Shown here in pieces: positions 1 to 8,572 of a stretch of DNA of 64,000 nt. The position numbers were made by a program, and so were the translations under genes. Every line of letters starts with the position of its first letter. Position 1 is the stretch's first letter. The DNA comes from Oceanospirillaceae bacterium. Lineage in GTDB: Bacteria > Pseudomonadota > Gammaproteobacteria > Pseudomonadales > Balneatricaceae. A model generated the notes under the pieces. The model had not been told where the DNA came from. It saw only the letters and a list, made by a program, of their open reading frames with translations, and ran no database searches. The stretch spans positions 448 to 64,447 of the forward strand of contig DPHD01000073.1 of assembly GCA_003523085.1 (NCBI GenBank), in the 5' to 3' direction.

Positions 1-1118
1 AGTTCTAGGTCAGCCATATTGGCGTGGGTGGGAATGAACGGGTGCTGGAAATCTTCCTCTATGTGCAGCTGCCAATTATAGTGATAAGCGTCGCCCACGG
101 TTTGGCGGTGTTCGACTACTTTCTCCATTTGGGCCTTCACGACTTGTGCTACGGCGCTGGGGTCTTGAATAATTATTTGGTATTTTGCCTGGGCTTTGGG
201 GCCTAATGTAGCGCCGATAAAAGCGTCAATTTGTTCAAAGTAGGCTTTTGAACTTTCTGGTCCGGTAAAAATCAGTGGCACTGTCAGGTGATCGTTGTTG
301 GGGTGTAATAATATGCCCAACAAATAGAGTATTTCCTCCGCTGTGCCTGCGCCGCCTGGGAACACGATAAAGGCATGGCCAAGGCGAACAAATGCTTCTA
401 AGCGTTTTTCAATATCGGGCATGATGATCAGTTCGTTGACCATTGGGTTGGGGGACTCGGCGGCAATGATGCCAGGTTCTGTAATGCCAATATAACGGTA
501 ATCGTGGCAACGCTGTTTAGCATGGGCAATGTGTGCGCCTTTCATTGGGCCTTTCATGGCGCCGGGTCCACAACCTGTGCAGATGTCGTAACCTCGAAGG
601 CCTAGGTCATAACCCACTTGTTTGGTGTAATCATATTCGATGGTTTTAATGGAATGTCCGCCCCAGCAAACTACAATTTTTGGTTTGCGGCGTGGGGCTA
701 GGGCTTGGGCGTGGCGTAATATTTGGAATACTAAGGCGGTGAGCTCGGTGCCGGTACGGGTTTGTTGGCTATCGAGTAAGCTATTGCCGATGTAAATGAT
801 ATCTCGCAATACAGAATAAAGGTTTTCTTTGATGCCGAGGATAATTTCTCCGTCTACAAAAGCACTACTTGGCGCATTGCTCAGTTGCAATAACACGCCC
901 CGTGTTTGCGGCACCACTTCAACATCGAACTTAGCATTGCGCTGCAGCAAGGCGGCTATGTCGTCTTCTTCGACACCGCAATTGAGTACCGCTAGGCAAC
1001 ACTGCCTGAATAGCTCGTGTAACCCCCTAGAGGCCGATTTGTGTAGTTGGTTGATCTCTTCAAGGGTTAGGATGTCTAGGCTGCCTTGGGGGGAGATTAG
1101 GGCGTCTATGGTGTCCAT
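1..1118 (-). CDS. ppnN: Pyrimidine/purine nucleotide 5'-monophosphate nucleosidase (PpnN/YgdH), 3' end cut by window edge
   Basis: This LOG-family nucleosidase hydrolyses nucleoside 5'-monophosphates to the free base and ribose 5-phosphate; the E. coli enzyme is stimulated by (p)ppGpp. Reading the minus strand from the ATG at 1118 gives an N-terminal PpnN domain and then the LOG core, with VVCWGGHSI, a CTGCGPGAMKGPMKGA stretch and FPGGAGTAEE, the PGGxGTxxE signature of the family. The order and spacing follow E. coli YgdH closely. About 373 residues are visible and the C-terminus lies beyond position 1. It is divergent from sppA across about 140 bp. The assignment is by remembered similarity and motifs. 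Confidence 0.93.
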   Translation of the reverse strand, partial: MDTIDALISPQGSLDILTLEEINQLHKSASRGLHELFRQCCLAVLNCGVEEDDIAALLQRNAKFDVEVVPQTRGVLLQLSNAPSSAFVDGEIILGIKENLYSVLRDIIYIGNSLLDSQQTRTGTELTALVFQILRHAQALAPRRKPKIVVCWGGHSIKTIEYDYTKQVGYDLGLRGYDICTGCGPGAMKGPMKGAHIAHAKQRCHDYRYIGITEPGIIAAESPNPMVNELIIMPDIEKRLEAFVRLGHAFIVFPGGAGTAEEILYLLGILLHPNNDHLTVPLIFTGPESSKAYFEQIDAFIGATLGPKAQAKYQIIIQDPSAVAQVVKAQMEKVVEHRQTVGDAYHYNWQLHIEEDFQHPFIPTHANMADLE

Positions 1119-1260
1119 ATGGATAAGCTTCCTTGTTTTGTTGTTTGAGGTTTAGCATAACAGAGAAAAATGCAAAGGCGAGGGCTTTTAAAACCAATAA
1201 AGCGTCCCATCTATATAGCTATAGTCATTATCAAACAATACCTTACGTAGGAATGCCGCC

Positions 1261-2226
1261 ATGAGTCTCGAGCCCACCCCAACCAATGAGCAAGAGTGGA
1301 AAGTGATTAGTCAGTTGGTAACCAGCATTCAGCGAGAGCAAAAAAGCGCACGGCGTTGGGGGATTTTCTTTAAAAGCCTAAGTTTTGTGTTTGTATTTGC
1401 GGTGTTAGCGATGTTGGTTAGTGATGACGACGTCGGTGCTATGGCGGAGTCGCAAGATCATGTGGCCGTAGTGGATGTCTTCGGGCCCATTATGGCGGGT
1501 GCCGAGGCCAGCGCAGACCACTTGCTGCCCGCCTTGTCGGAGGCGTTTGAAGCCGCCAACTCAAAAGCGGTATTGCTCAATATCAACAGCCCAGGTGGTA
1601 GTCCTGTGCAAGCGGGTATCGTGTTTGATGAGCTGCAGTTAATGAAGCTGCAATACCCCAATAAGCCGGTGTATGCCGTGATTGCTGACGTGGGTGCCTC
1701 TGGCGCGTATTACATAGCTGCGGCAGCCGACTTTATTTATGCCGATAAGGCCAGTACAGTGGGGTCAATTGGGGTTATAGGCAGTGGCTTTGGATTTGAT
1801 CAATTGATTGAGAAATTAGGAGTAGAGCGTAGGACTTATACCGCCGGTGGCAATAAAGATTTTTTAGACCCGTTCTTGCCAGAAAAGGCGGTTCATAAGG
1901 CAATGTTTCAAGGCTTATTGGATGATATTCATGGGCAATTTATCAGTCAAGTGGAGCTTGGAAGAGGCGATCGCTTAAGTGATGATCCAGCGCTATATTC
2001 AGGTGCGGTTTGGCATGGGCACAAAGCCTTGGAGTTGGGTTTGATTGACGGTTTAGGCAATTTGCACAGTGTTGTACGGGATCAGATCGGTGTGTCAAAA
2101 AAGGTTTGGTATGCCCCCACAAAAACGCCCTTGGAACAGGTTATAGATGAGCTAGGAGCGCAAACCCAAAGCAGTATTTCCTGGGGCTTGAGTCAAACCC
2201 TTAATCGTCCTCTACAACTGCATTAA
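1261..2226 (+). CDS. sppA: Signal peptide peptidase SppA, short 36K-type S49 serine protease
   Basis: Membrane-anchored protease of family S49 that degrades cleaved signal peptides. It has a short cytoplasmic head, one hydrophobic segment at about residues 36-53, and an outward-facing catalytic domain. By my count the Ser/Lys dyad is Ser147 (in VGASGAYYIA) and Lys199 (in TAGGNKD), and a conserved SPGG lies at 110-113. At 321 aa it is the short form rather than the double-domain 67K E. coli SppA. A TAGGA ribosome site precedes the ATG by about 8 nt. A second S49 protease (sohB) lies at 33.9 kb in the same window. Confidence 0.92.
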   Translation: MSLEPTPTNEQEWKVISQLVTSIQREQKSARRWGIFFKSLSFVFVFAVLAMLVSDDDVGAMAESQDHVAVVDVFGPIMAGAEASADHLLPALSEAFEAANSKAVLLNINSPGGSPVQAGIVFDELQLMKLQYPNKPVYAVIADVGASGAYYIAAAADFIYADKASTVGSIGVIGSGFGFDQLIEKLGVERRTYTAGGNKDFLDPFLPEKAVHKAMFQGLLDDIHGQFISQVELGRGDRLSDDPALYSGAVWHGHKALELGLIDGLGNLHSVVRDQIGVSKKVWYAPTKTPLEQVIDELGAQTQSSISWGLSQTLNRPLQLH

Positions 2227-2310
2227 GACCTTGAATTAGGGGGTAAATTGGTTAAATTGCAAAAAAGCTAACAATAAGGCTAAATATTGCACATTCAATG
2301 CTATTTTTCT

Positions 2311-2339
2311 TTGACATGAGGCGAGTAGATGACTAATAT
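2311..2339 (+). promoter_or_regulatory. Candidate sigma-70 promoter of the yceD-rpmF-plsX-fab operon
   Basis: A perfect TTGACA (2311-2316) is separated by 17 bp from TAATAT (2334-2339, 4 of 6 matches to TATAAT). The predicted start of transcription, about 7 nt downstream, falls within 1-3 nt of the yceD ATG at 2348, so the message would be nearly leaderless. This is a sequence match only. Confidence 0.6.
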
Positions 2340-2347
2340 ATCGCGCC

Positions 2348-2857
2348 ATGTTTGAGACACCTTTACCCCCATTTTTGGACCCGCGCAAATTGTGCGATGG
2401 CCAGCAAACCATTACCGGTTACGTTGAGTTAGTCAGCTTGGCAGGGTTTTGCAGCTATCTACAATCGGACCAAGGTCGGGTAAGTGTAGAGTTGCATTTT
2501 GCTCGTGATAACGCCCATCGGCCGGTTATTACGGGTAAATCTTCCATTGAAGGTGTGCAAATTGCGTGTCAACGTTGTTTAGATGCCATTAGCCTTGATA
2601 TAATGGCAGACATAAACGTGGCTATTGTGCTCACAGAAGAGCAGGCAGACAATCTTCCAACAGAATATGACCCTTGGTTATTGGAAGATAAAAAGCTTGC
2701 TATGAATGAGTTCATTGATCACGAAATGATTTTGAATATACCCATTGTGGCCTATCATTCGGATTGTGAAGTTACATCCAATTTTGGCGGCAAAGAAACC
2801 GTGCAGGAAAAGCCAAATCCTTTCGAAGGGCTGCAGGCTTTACTGCAAAAAGATTAG
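2348..2857 (+). CDS. yceD: YceD (DUF177) family, large-subunit rRNA accumulation protein
   Basis: Small DUF177 protein linked in E. coli to accumulation of 23S rRNA and almost always encoded just upstream of rpmF, as here (24 bp gap). The start MFETPLPPFLDPRKL lines up with the N-termini I recall from E. coli and Pseudomonas YceD, so the ATG at 2348 is well supported although no Shine-Dalgarno sequence precedes it. The conserved CQRC motif is near residue 76, and the C-terminal KPNPFEGLQ resembles the family's PNPFxxL ending. Length (169 aa) is normal. The biochemical role is known only by family. Confidence 0.92.
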   Translation: MFETPLPPFLDPRKLCDGQQTITGYVELVSLAGFCSYLQSDQGRVSVELHFARDNAHRPVITGKSSIEGVQIACQRCLDAISLDIMADINVAIVLTEEQADNLPTEYDPWLLEDKKLAMNEFIDHEMILNIPIVAYHSDCEVTSNFGGKETVQEKPNPFEGLQALLQKD

Positions 2858-2881
2858 TTTACCAATTAGGAGTTTTCAGCC

Positions 2882-3061
2882 ATGGCTGTACAAAAGAGCA
2901 AAGTAACCCGTTCTAGGCGTGGACAACGTCGTTCACACGATGCCCTAGGCACTGCCACTTTGGCAGTTGATTCTACTACCGGTGAAACTCACCGTCGTCA
3001 CCATGTAACTGCTGATGGCTTTTACAAGGGTCGTCAGGTAGTTAACCAAGACGCCGAGTAA
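2882..3061 (+). CDS. rpmF: 50S ribosomal protein L32
   Basis: A 59-residue basic protein beginning [20 protein letters not shown], the conserved L32 N-terminus, and continuing with a [17 protein letters not shown] stretch. It is a structural component of the large ribosomal subunit. TAGGAG lies about 10 nt before the ATG. The gene sits in the usual yceD-rpmF-plsX order and its stop is one base from the plsX start. It has no four-cysteine zinc ribbon, which is normal for this L32 type. Confidence 0.97.
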   Translation: MAVQKSKVTRSRRGQRRSHDALGTATLAVDSTTGETHRRHHVTADGFYKGRQVVNQDAE

Positions 3062-3062
3062 T

Positions 3063-4073
3063 TTGTCGGCGTATTACACCCTTGCGCTTGATGCAATGGG
3101 TGGGGACTTAGGTCCCAAAACCAGCCTTGAGGCAGCACTTGCTTGCCTCGAGCGCCATCCCCGCTTAACCCTACTCTGGGTTGGACCTGAATCGGCACTT
3201 GCACCATTGCTGGCTGCAGTCGATGAAAGACAAACACCTCTGTTAAAACGCTTGCATTTGGTTGACGCTTCTCAAGTGGTCGAAAAATCCGATGATTTAA
3301 TGGTGATTTTGCGGCAAAAACAAGATTCCTCAATGTATCTGGCCTTGGCACTGGTTGCGGATGGCAAGGCCCATGCCTGTGTAAGTGGCGGTAGTTCGGC
3401 CGCGCTAATGGCCTTAAGTCGCCACTTAATAAAGATGTTGCCAGGTTACGAACGGCCTGCATTTGCCAGCCATATACCCACTCGAATAGGCATGTGTTTG
3501 GTGTTAGATATGGGCGCTAACCTCAGTTCAAGTGGCGAGCAATTGTATCAATTTGGTCAGCTGGGTCAGGCGCTTGAGTCTAGTTTGCAGAGAAATCCCC
3601 AGGTCAGTTTGAAATTGCTTAACATTGCCACCGAAGCCGGTACTGGCCAAGACCAAGTGCAAGCAGCCGATGCCTTGCTAAGGGCAGACCCTAAGCTTAA
3701 CTACTTGGGTTATGTAGAGCCTCAAGAGGTGTTCGACGGACAAACTGATATTGTGGTTTGTGATGGCTATACTGGGAATATTTTGATTAAATCAGGTGAG
3801 GGCGTTAGCAAAATGTTGGCGCAGCGTTTTAATGAAGACCTACAGCGCAGTGACCTTATGCCTGCGCAGGTTGAGCGCATTATGCAAGCCTGGCAGTTTC
3901 AATTTGACCCAGACCGACTTAACGGCGCGTTTTTGTTAGGTTTACAAGGCTTGGTGGTCAAGTCCCATAGTTACGCCAATAGCACAGCCTTAACTTACGC
4001 CATTGAAGCCACTCAAGACTACGTTGAAATGCAAGTCGCAAAGCGACTGCAAAACGACATTACATTTGAATAA
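3063..4073 (+). CDS. plsX: Phosphate acyltransferase PlsX (divergent), TTG start
   Basis: PlsX makes acyl-phosphate from acyl-ACP to start phospholipid synthesis with PlsY. The gene begins at a TTG one base after the rpmF stop, which suggests translational coupling; the protein opens SAYYTLALDAMGGDLGP, with the family's DxMGGD. VVCDGYTGN, DRLNGAFLLGLQG and VVKSHSYAN in the C-terminal half are typical. Two normally strong motifs are altered: the usual SAGNTGALM is SGGSSAALM here, and the NIGxExxKG region reads NIATEAGTG. No second PlsX is in the window, so it is probably functional but atypical. fabH, which follows plsX in enterics, is missing. Confidence 0.9.
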   Translation: MSAYYTLALDAMGGDLGPKTSLEAALACLERHPRLTLLWVGPESALAPLLAAVDERQTPLLKRLHLVDASQVVEKSDDLMVILRQKQDSSMYLALALVADGKAHACVSGGSSAALMALSRHLIKMLPGYERPAFASHIPTRIGMCLVLDMGANLSSSGEQLYQFGQLGQALESSLQRNPQVSLKLLNIATEAGTGQDQVQAADALLRADPKLNYLGYVEPQEVFDGQTDIVVCDGYTGNILIKSGEGVSKMLAQRFNEDLQRSDLMPAQVERIMQAWQFQFDPDRLNGAFLLGLQGLVVKSHSYANSTALTYAIEATQDYVEMQVAKRLQNDITFE

Positions 4074-4095
4074 AAACTAGCACTAAGGACAATTA

Positions 4096-5028
4096 ATGAG
4101 TTCTCGTATCGCATTTGTATTTCCAGGCCAAGGCTCACAAAGTGTTGGCATGTTGGCCGAATTGGGTCAGCAGCATGCTGTTATTAAAGACACCTTTGAA
4201 GAAGCCAGTCAGGCCCTAGGCTATGACCTCTGGCAACTGGTGCAAGAAGACACCGAAGGTCAGCTTAACCAAACCCATATTACTCAGCCAGCGCTGTTAA
4301 CCGCTAGTGTGGCGCTATGGCGTTTGTGGCAGCTCAGCGGCGGTGCCACGCCTGTCGTCATGTCAGGCCACAGTTTGGGTGAATACTCAGCCTTAGTATG
4401 TGCTGGCGCATTAGATTTTGCCGATGCGGTCAAGTTGGTTCAAGCTCGCGGTCAGTTTATGCAGGCGGCGGTACCCGCCGGTGAAGGCGCAATGGCGGCG
4501 ATCATTGGGTTGGCCGATGCCGACATTGCCGCGGCTTGTGAGGCTTCGGCTCAGGGCCAAGTGGTTACGCCTGTGAACTATAATTCACCGGGCCAGGTAG
4601 TCATTGCAGGCTCTAAAGCGGCCGTTGAGCGGGCTATGGTGGCGTGTAAGGAGGCGGGTGCTAAACGTGCTTTGCCGCTACCCGTGAGTGTGCCTTCGCA
4701 CTGTGCGCTTATGCAGCCAGCAGCAGAAAAATTAAAAGAGATGCTGGCCCATATCACCTTCTCGGTACCTGATATTTCGGTAGTGCAAAACGTTGATGCT
4801 AAACCAGTACAGTCAGCGGCCGCCATTGTTGATAACCTAGTGGCACAATTGTATCAACCGGTGTTGTGGACTCAGTGTGTAACAGTCATGGCCACAAGTG
4901 GCGCCGAGCTTGTGATAGAATGCGGTCCAGGCAAAGTCCTTACTGGCTTAAACAAGCGCATTGATAAAACCTTAAAAGCTGCTGCAATTAATGATGCAGC
5001 TTCGTTGGCAGCGGCTTTAGAACTCTAA
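4096..5028 (+). CDS. fabD: Malonyl-CoA:ACP transacylase FabD
   Basis: Loads malonyl groups from CoA onto acyl carrier protein in type II fatty acid synthesis in the cytoplasm. Visible features are FPGQGSQ near the N-terminus, the nucleophile elbow GHSLG with Ser93, the catalytic His202 in VPSHCALM, and the late GPGKVLTGLNKRI stretch. Both residues sit one position later than in E. coli FabD (Ser92, His201). The length of 310 aa is standard. It lies 22 bp after plsX and 15 bp before fabG, so the three are likely co-transcribed. An AAGGA site precedes the ATG. Confidence 0.97.
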   Translation: MSSRIAFVFPGQGSQSVGMLAELGQQHAVIKDTFEEASQALGYDLWQLVQEDTEGQLNQTHITQPALLTASVALWRLWQLSGGATPVVMSGHSLGEYSALVCAGALDFADAVKLVQARGQFMQAAVPAGEGAMAAIIGLADADIAAACEASAQGQVVTPVNYNSPGQVVIAGSKAAVERAMVACKEAGAKRALPLPVSVPSHCALMQPAAEKLKEMLAHITFSVPDISVVQNVDAKPVQSAAAIVDNLVAQLYQPVLWTQCVTVMATSGAELVIECGPGKVLTGLNKRIDKTLKAAAINDAASLAAALEL

Positions 5029-5043
5029 TAAACGGAACAAATT

Positions 5044-5790
5044 ATGTTGGCAATTGATGGCAAAGTAGCACTCGTTACAGGCGCGACTCGCGGTATAGGT
5101 AAAGCGATTGCTTTGCAGCTGGCTTCCCAGGGTGCGATAGTGATTGGTACGGCCACTTCAGATAGTGGGGCTCAGGCCATTACCCAAGCTTTAAAAGATG
5201 CGGGTAACGCGGGCACTGGCATGGTGTTAAATGTGTCAGACTCAGAATCGGTAGATGCCACGCTAAAGGCCATTGTTGAGGCCTTTGGTGCACCCACAAT
5301 TCTCGTCAATAATGCCGGCATTACCCGTGACAACCTATTGATGCGCATGAAAAATGATGAGTGGGATGATGTGGTTAATACCAACATGAGCTCCATCTTC
5401 CGCATGTCTAAAGGGTGTTTGCGTGGCATGACCAAAGCTCGTTGGGGCCGCGTCATTAATATTAGCTCCGTGGTGGGTTCCATGGGCAATATGGGTCAAG
5501 CCAACTACGCCGCTGCTAAAGCGGGTGTGGAAGGCTTTAGTCGTGCTATGGCGCGTGAAGTTGCCTCTCGTAATATCACCGTTAACTCTATTGCACCTGG
5601 GTTTATCGCTACGGATATGACCGAAGCCTTAGGCGACGAGCAAAAAGATGTTTTGCGTAAACAAATCCCATTACAACGTTTGGGTGCGCCAGAAGATATT
5701 GCTAATATTGTTGGTTTCTTGGCCAGTGATGCTGGGGCATACATTACCGGCGAAACCATTCATGTAAATGGTGGCATGTATATGAGCTAA
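5044..5790 (+). CDS. fabG: 3-oxoacyl-ACP reductase FabG
   Basis: NADPH-dependent short-chain dehydrogenase that reduces 3-ketoacyl-ACP in the elongation cycle. The cofactor motif TGATRGIG lies at residues 12-19 and NNAG at 89-92. The catalytic residues are Asn114, Ser142, Tyr155 and Lys159 (NYAAAK), and the protein ends in the usual ETIHVNGGMYMS. It is 248 aa, close to the family norm. It is placed between fabD and acpP as in pseudomonads and enterics. A 207 bp gap with possible promoter elements separates it from acpP. Confidence 0.97.
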   Translation: MLAIDGKVALVTGATRGIGKAIALQLASQGAIVIGTATSDSGAQAITQALKDAGNAGTGMVLNVSDSESVDATLKAIVEAFGAPTILVNNAGITRDNLLMRMKNDEWDDVVNTNMSSIFRMSKGCLRGMTKARWGRVINISSVVGSMGNMGQANYAAAKAGVEGFSRAMAREVASRNITVNSIAPGFIATDMTEALGDEQKDVLRKQIPLQRLGAPEDIANIVGFLASDAGAYITGETIHVNGGMYMS

Positions 5791-5861
5791 GTCACTGCAT
5801 GGGCTTTTTTTGTCGCTTTGTATGGCACATATTAGTGTTTTAAGGTTGCATTTTTGGCCAG

Positions 5862-5970
5862 TTTGTAGATAATAGCTGCACTCTATACTGAGTGGAAAGT
5901 AGAACTTATTTGCGGAATTCTCCGCCCTCTATTTTCTAGGTTAACCGTTGCCTTTTTAGGGGTTCAACGG
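5862..5970 (+). promoter_or_regulatory. Possible acpP promoter and structured 5' leader
   Basis: A TATACT box (5884-5889) lies 16 bp after TTTGTA, a weak -35. Downstream are two small hairpins before the acpP ribosome site: GCGGA-attc-TCCGC (5912-5925) and CCGTTG paired with CAACGG (5945-5970). AcpP is usually one of the most abundant proteins, and a private promoter inside the fab cluster is common. The hexamer match is modest and untested. Confidence 0.4.
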
Positions 5971-5997
5971 GCGTATAAGAACCAATTAGGAAAAACT

Positions 5998-6228
5998 ATG
6001 AGTATTGTAGATCGCGTTAAAAAAATTGTTGCTGAACAGCTTGGCGTTAAAGAAGATGAAGTGACTAACGCTGCTTCTTTTGTTGATGACCTTGGCGCAG
6101 ACTCTTTGGACACTGTAGAGCTAGTAATGGCTCTAGAAGAAGAATTTGAAACTGAGATTCCAGATGAAGAAGCTGAGAAGATCACCACTGTTCAAGCTGC
6201 AATCGACTACGTAAACGCTAATCAGTAA
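5998..6228 (+). CDS. acpP: Acyl carrier protein
   Basis: Small acidic carrier of fatty-acyl intermediates. The 4'-phosphopantetheine attachment serine is Ser36 in the [18 protein letters not shown] region, which is nearly identical to E. coli AcpP. The length is 76 aa. AGGA sits 8 nt before the ATG. A strong intrinsic terminator follows the gene at about 6269, so acpP can be expressed apart from fabF. Confidence 0.98.
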   Translation: MSIVDRVKKIVAEQLGVKEDEVTNAASFVDDLGADSLDTVELVMALEEEFETEIPDEEAEKITTVQAAIDYVNANQ

Positions 6229-6268
6229 GCACGCTTAGTTTTTGCACTTCGAATTGAAGTTACGAAAG

Positions 6269-6292
6269 GCCGCGCCAATTGGTGCGGCTTTT
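6269..6292 (+). terminator. Intrinsic terminator after acpP
   Basis: GCCGCGCC (6269-6276), a loop AATT and GGTGCGGC (6281-6288) form an 8 bp stem with one G-T pair, followed by TTTT. It lies 40 bp after the acpP stop and separates acpP from fabF. Confidence 0.8.
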
Positions 6293-6336
6293 CTGCATCT
6301 ATAGCTTTTAAAACATCTGTTTTATGTGGCTTTTTT

Positions 6337-6351
6337 GCCTATACTATAGGC
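6337..6351. promoter_or_regulatory. 15 bp perfect palindrome overlapping a TATACT box before fabF
   Basis: GCCTATA-C-TATAGGC is a perfect 7+7 palindrome around a central base. It contains TATACT (6340-6345), a plausible -10 element for fabF. A palindrome on a -10 box suggests a repressor site. I do not recognise the motif, and no obvious -35 accompanies it. Confidence 0.4.
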
Positions 6352-6420
6352 TTGATTTAATGGCATATATAAAGCACATGGCAATGGCTTTGTTTTTATC
6401 ACAAGGTTAAGGAGAATAAA

Positions 6421-7659
6421 ATGAGTCGCAAACGTGTAGTGGTAACCGGTATGGGCATGTTAAGTGCCTTAGGTAATACCATGGATCAGTCATGGAGCAA
6501 TATATTGGCTGGCAAAAGTGGTGTGCAAAACATCAGCCACTTTGATACCGAAGGTTTTGGCACTCATTTCTCTGCCAGTGTTAAAGATTTTGATTTAAGT
6601 CATTACTTGCCGCCTAAAGAAGGCAAGAAAATGGATTTGTTCATTCAGTACGGCATGGCCGCAGGCATTCAAGCCATACAGGACGCCAACTTAGAAGTGA
6701 CAGACGAAAATGCCGACCGCATTGGTGTTGCTATTGGCTCTGGTATCGGCGGCTTACCGTTAATTGAAAAGAGCCATGACGCCCTTAAAAGAGGCGGGCC
6801 TCGCCGCATTTCACCGTTCTTTGTGCCTGGCAGTATCATCAATATGATCTCTGGCAACCTGTCCATTTTGTACGGCTTGCGTGGACCTAACATTGCGATC
6901 ACTACGGCATGTACCACAGGTACCCATAACATTGGTGCTTCGGCACGTATGATCGCCTACGGTGATGCCGATGTTATGGTGTGTGGCGGCGCAGAAATGG
7001 CCACTACACCATTAGGCTTAGGTGGTTTTGGTGCAGCTCGGGCGTTGTCCACACGTAATGACGATCCATTAGCGGCCAGTCGCCCTTGGGACGCCGATCG
7101 TGATGGGTTTGTGCTTGGTGATGGCGCCGGTGTGATGGTGCTTGAAGAATATGAATCGGCCAAAGCTCGTGGCGCCAGAATCTACGCAGAGTTGACTGGT
7201 TTTGGTATGAGTGGCGATGCGTACCACATGACGTCACCACCAGAAGACGGCCGCGGAGCTGCAGCATCTATGCGTAATGCCATGCAGGACGCAGGCCTCA
7301 ATGGTGATCAAATTCAGTACATCAATGCCCACGGCACCTCTACGCCCGCCGGCGACATTGCCGAATCTAACGCCGCTAAATTGGTATTGGGTTCGGGTGC
7401 CGAACAGGTACGCATGAGTTCGACCAAATCAATGATTGGCCATTTGTTAGGTGCTGCCGGTGCGGTAGAGGCCATCTTTAGTGTATTGGCTATTCGAGAT
7501 CAAGTTGCACCACCCACCATAAATCTTGATAATCCTTCACAAGGCTGCGATTTAAACTACGTACCTCACACGCCTCAAGAAGCGGCTATCGAGTCGGCCA
7601 TGTCTAACTCGTTTGGCTTTGGCGGCACTAACGGTACTTTGATTTTTAGTAAAATCTAA
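6421..7659 (+). CDS. fabF: 3-oxoacyl-ACP synthase II (FabF)
   Basis: Condenses malonyl-ACP with acyl-ACP in chain elongation and in E. coli controls the temperature-dependent C16 to C18 step. The catalytic triad is visible: Cys164 in [12 protein letters not shown], a His in [11 protein letters not shown] and a His in [13 protein letters not shown]; the C-terminal NSFGFGGTN is present. It is 412 aa, as expected. The site AAGGAG precedes the ATG. It is followed by pabC and mltG in the order usual for gammaproteobacteria. No FabB or FabH is in the window. Confidence 0.97.
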   Translation: MSRKRVVVTGMGMLSALGNTMDQSWSNILAGKSGVQNISHFDTEGFGTHFSASVKDFDLSHYLPPKEGKKMDLFIQYGMAAGIQAIQDANLEVTDENADRIGVAIGSGIGGLPLIEKSHDALKRGGPRRISPFFVPGSIINMISGNLSILYGLRGPNIAITTACTTGTHNIGASARMIAYGDADVMVCGGAEMATTPLGLGGFGAARALSTRNDDPLAASRPWDADRDGFVLGDGAGVMVLEEYESAKARGARIYAELTGFGMSGDAYHMTSPPEDGRGAAASMRNAMQDAGLNGDQIQYINAHGTSTPAGDIAESNAAKLVLGSGAEQVRMSSTKSMIGHLLGAAGAVEAIFSVLAIRDQVAPPTINLDNPSQGCDLNYVPHTPQEAAIESAMSNSFGFGGTNGTLIFSKI

Positions 7660-7678
7660 CCCTGAGTAGGCTGAGGTT

Positions 7679-8572
7679 ATGCAGGCAGTTACCCTTGTCA
7701 ACGGCAGCCATAACCTCGGCCTAGATGCTCTTGACCGTGGTTTGGCCTATGGCGATGGTGTATTTGAAACCATCGCCCTTCGACAAGGCCAAGTGCAATT
7801 GTGGCAAGGCCACTGCCAGCGCTTAACAAAGGGTTTGTTAAGGCTAGGTTTAGTGCCTGATGCAGCTTCTGCAGCGGCCTTAGTAAGCACGCTGATCGCT
7901 GATGTAAAGGCTGCTTACCCGGTTTTTGAAGCTGTTGATGGAGTGCTGAAAATTACCCTCACCCGTGGCGTAGGTGGCCGCGGTTATGCTGCGCCGCAAG
8001 TTTCCCAATGCACTCGTATCGTTACCCTAGCGCCTTGGCCTTCAGGGCGCGAAGGCTTGTCTACCGCAGGCGTTAATAGTCGTCTATGCTGCCACCCTTG
8101 GTCAGTCAATGCAGCGTTGGCCGGTTTAAAACACCTCAATCGACTTGACCAAGTCATGGCGCGTAATGAGTGGCAAGACCCAGATATCCACGAAGGGTTT
8201 ATGCTCGACCCGGAGGCTAATATTATTTCTGGCGTCATGAGCAATGTATTTATAGAGCAACAGGGTTGCCTACTTGTACCTGCTCTAGATCAATGTGGCA
8301 TTGCTGGGGTGATGGCACAAGAAGTTCGTCATATTGCTGAGCAAGCAGGTATAAATGTTAAGGTAGGGCAGATTAATATTGCAGCATTGCTTAATGCCGA
8401 TGCTGTGTTTATGACCAACAGCCTTAATGGTATTTGGCCCGTGGTTAATTTACGCCCTAGCACTTGCCAGACTAAAACACACTCGTGGCCCATATCAGAC
8501 CTAACAGTGACGTTACAGCAGTCACTGGCAGTACGACTATCGCAGCAGCCGCTAGTGAGTCAGCTATGTTAA
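7679..8572 (+). CDS. pabC: Aminodeoxychorismate lyase PabC
   Basis: PLP enzyme of the fold type IV aminotransferase class; it releases pyruvate from 4-amino-4-deoxychorismate to give p-aminobenzoate for folate. RGLAYGDGVFET near residue 20 is the family signature, and the PLP lysine is Lys151 in GLKHLNRLDQV. A C-terminal MTNSLNGIWPV matches PabC proteins. At 297 aa it is slightly longer than E. coli PabC (269). It lies 19 bp after fabF, and its stop overlaps the preferred mltG ATG by 7 bp. Confidence 0.93.
   Translation: MQAVTLVNGSHNLGLDALDRGLAYGDGVFETIALRQGQVQLWQGHCQRLTKGLLRLGLVPDAASAAALVSTLIADVKAAYPVFEAVDGVLKITLTRGVGGRGYAAPQVSQCTRIVTLAPWPSGREGLSTAGVNSRLCCHPWSVNAALAGLKHLNRLDQVMARNEWQDPDIHEGFMLDPEANIISGVMSNVFIEQQGCLLVPALDQCGIAGVMAQEVRHIAEQAGINVKVGQINIAALLNADAVFMTNSLNGIWPVVNLRPSTCQTKTHSWPISDLTVTLQQSLAVRLSQQPLVSQLC

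Noticed and set aside
829..1155. 108-codon plus-strand frame in the first kilobase
   Set aside because: It is antisense to ppnN, whose minus-strand frame matches its family throughout.
8485..8565. GTG start for mltG overlapping pabC by 88 bp
   Set aside because: It adds a polar 27-residue leader before the membrane anchor; the ATG at 8566 gives the family length.
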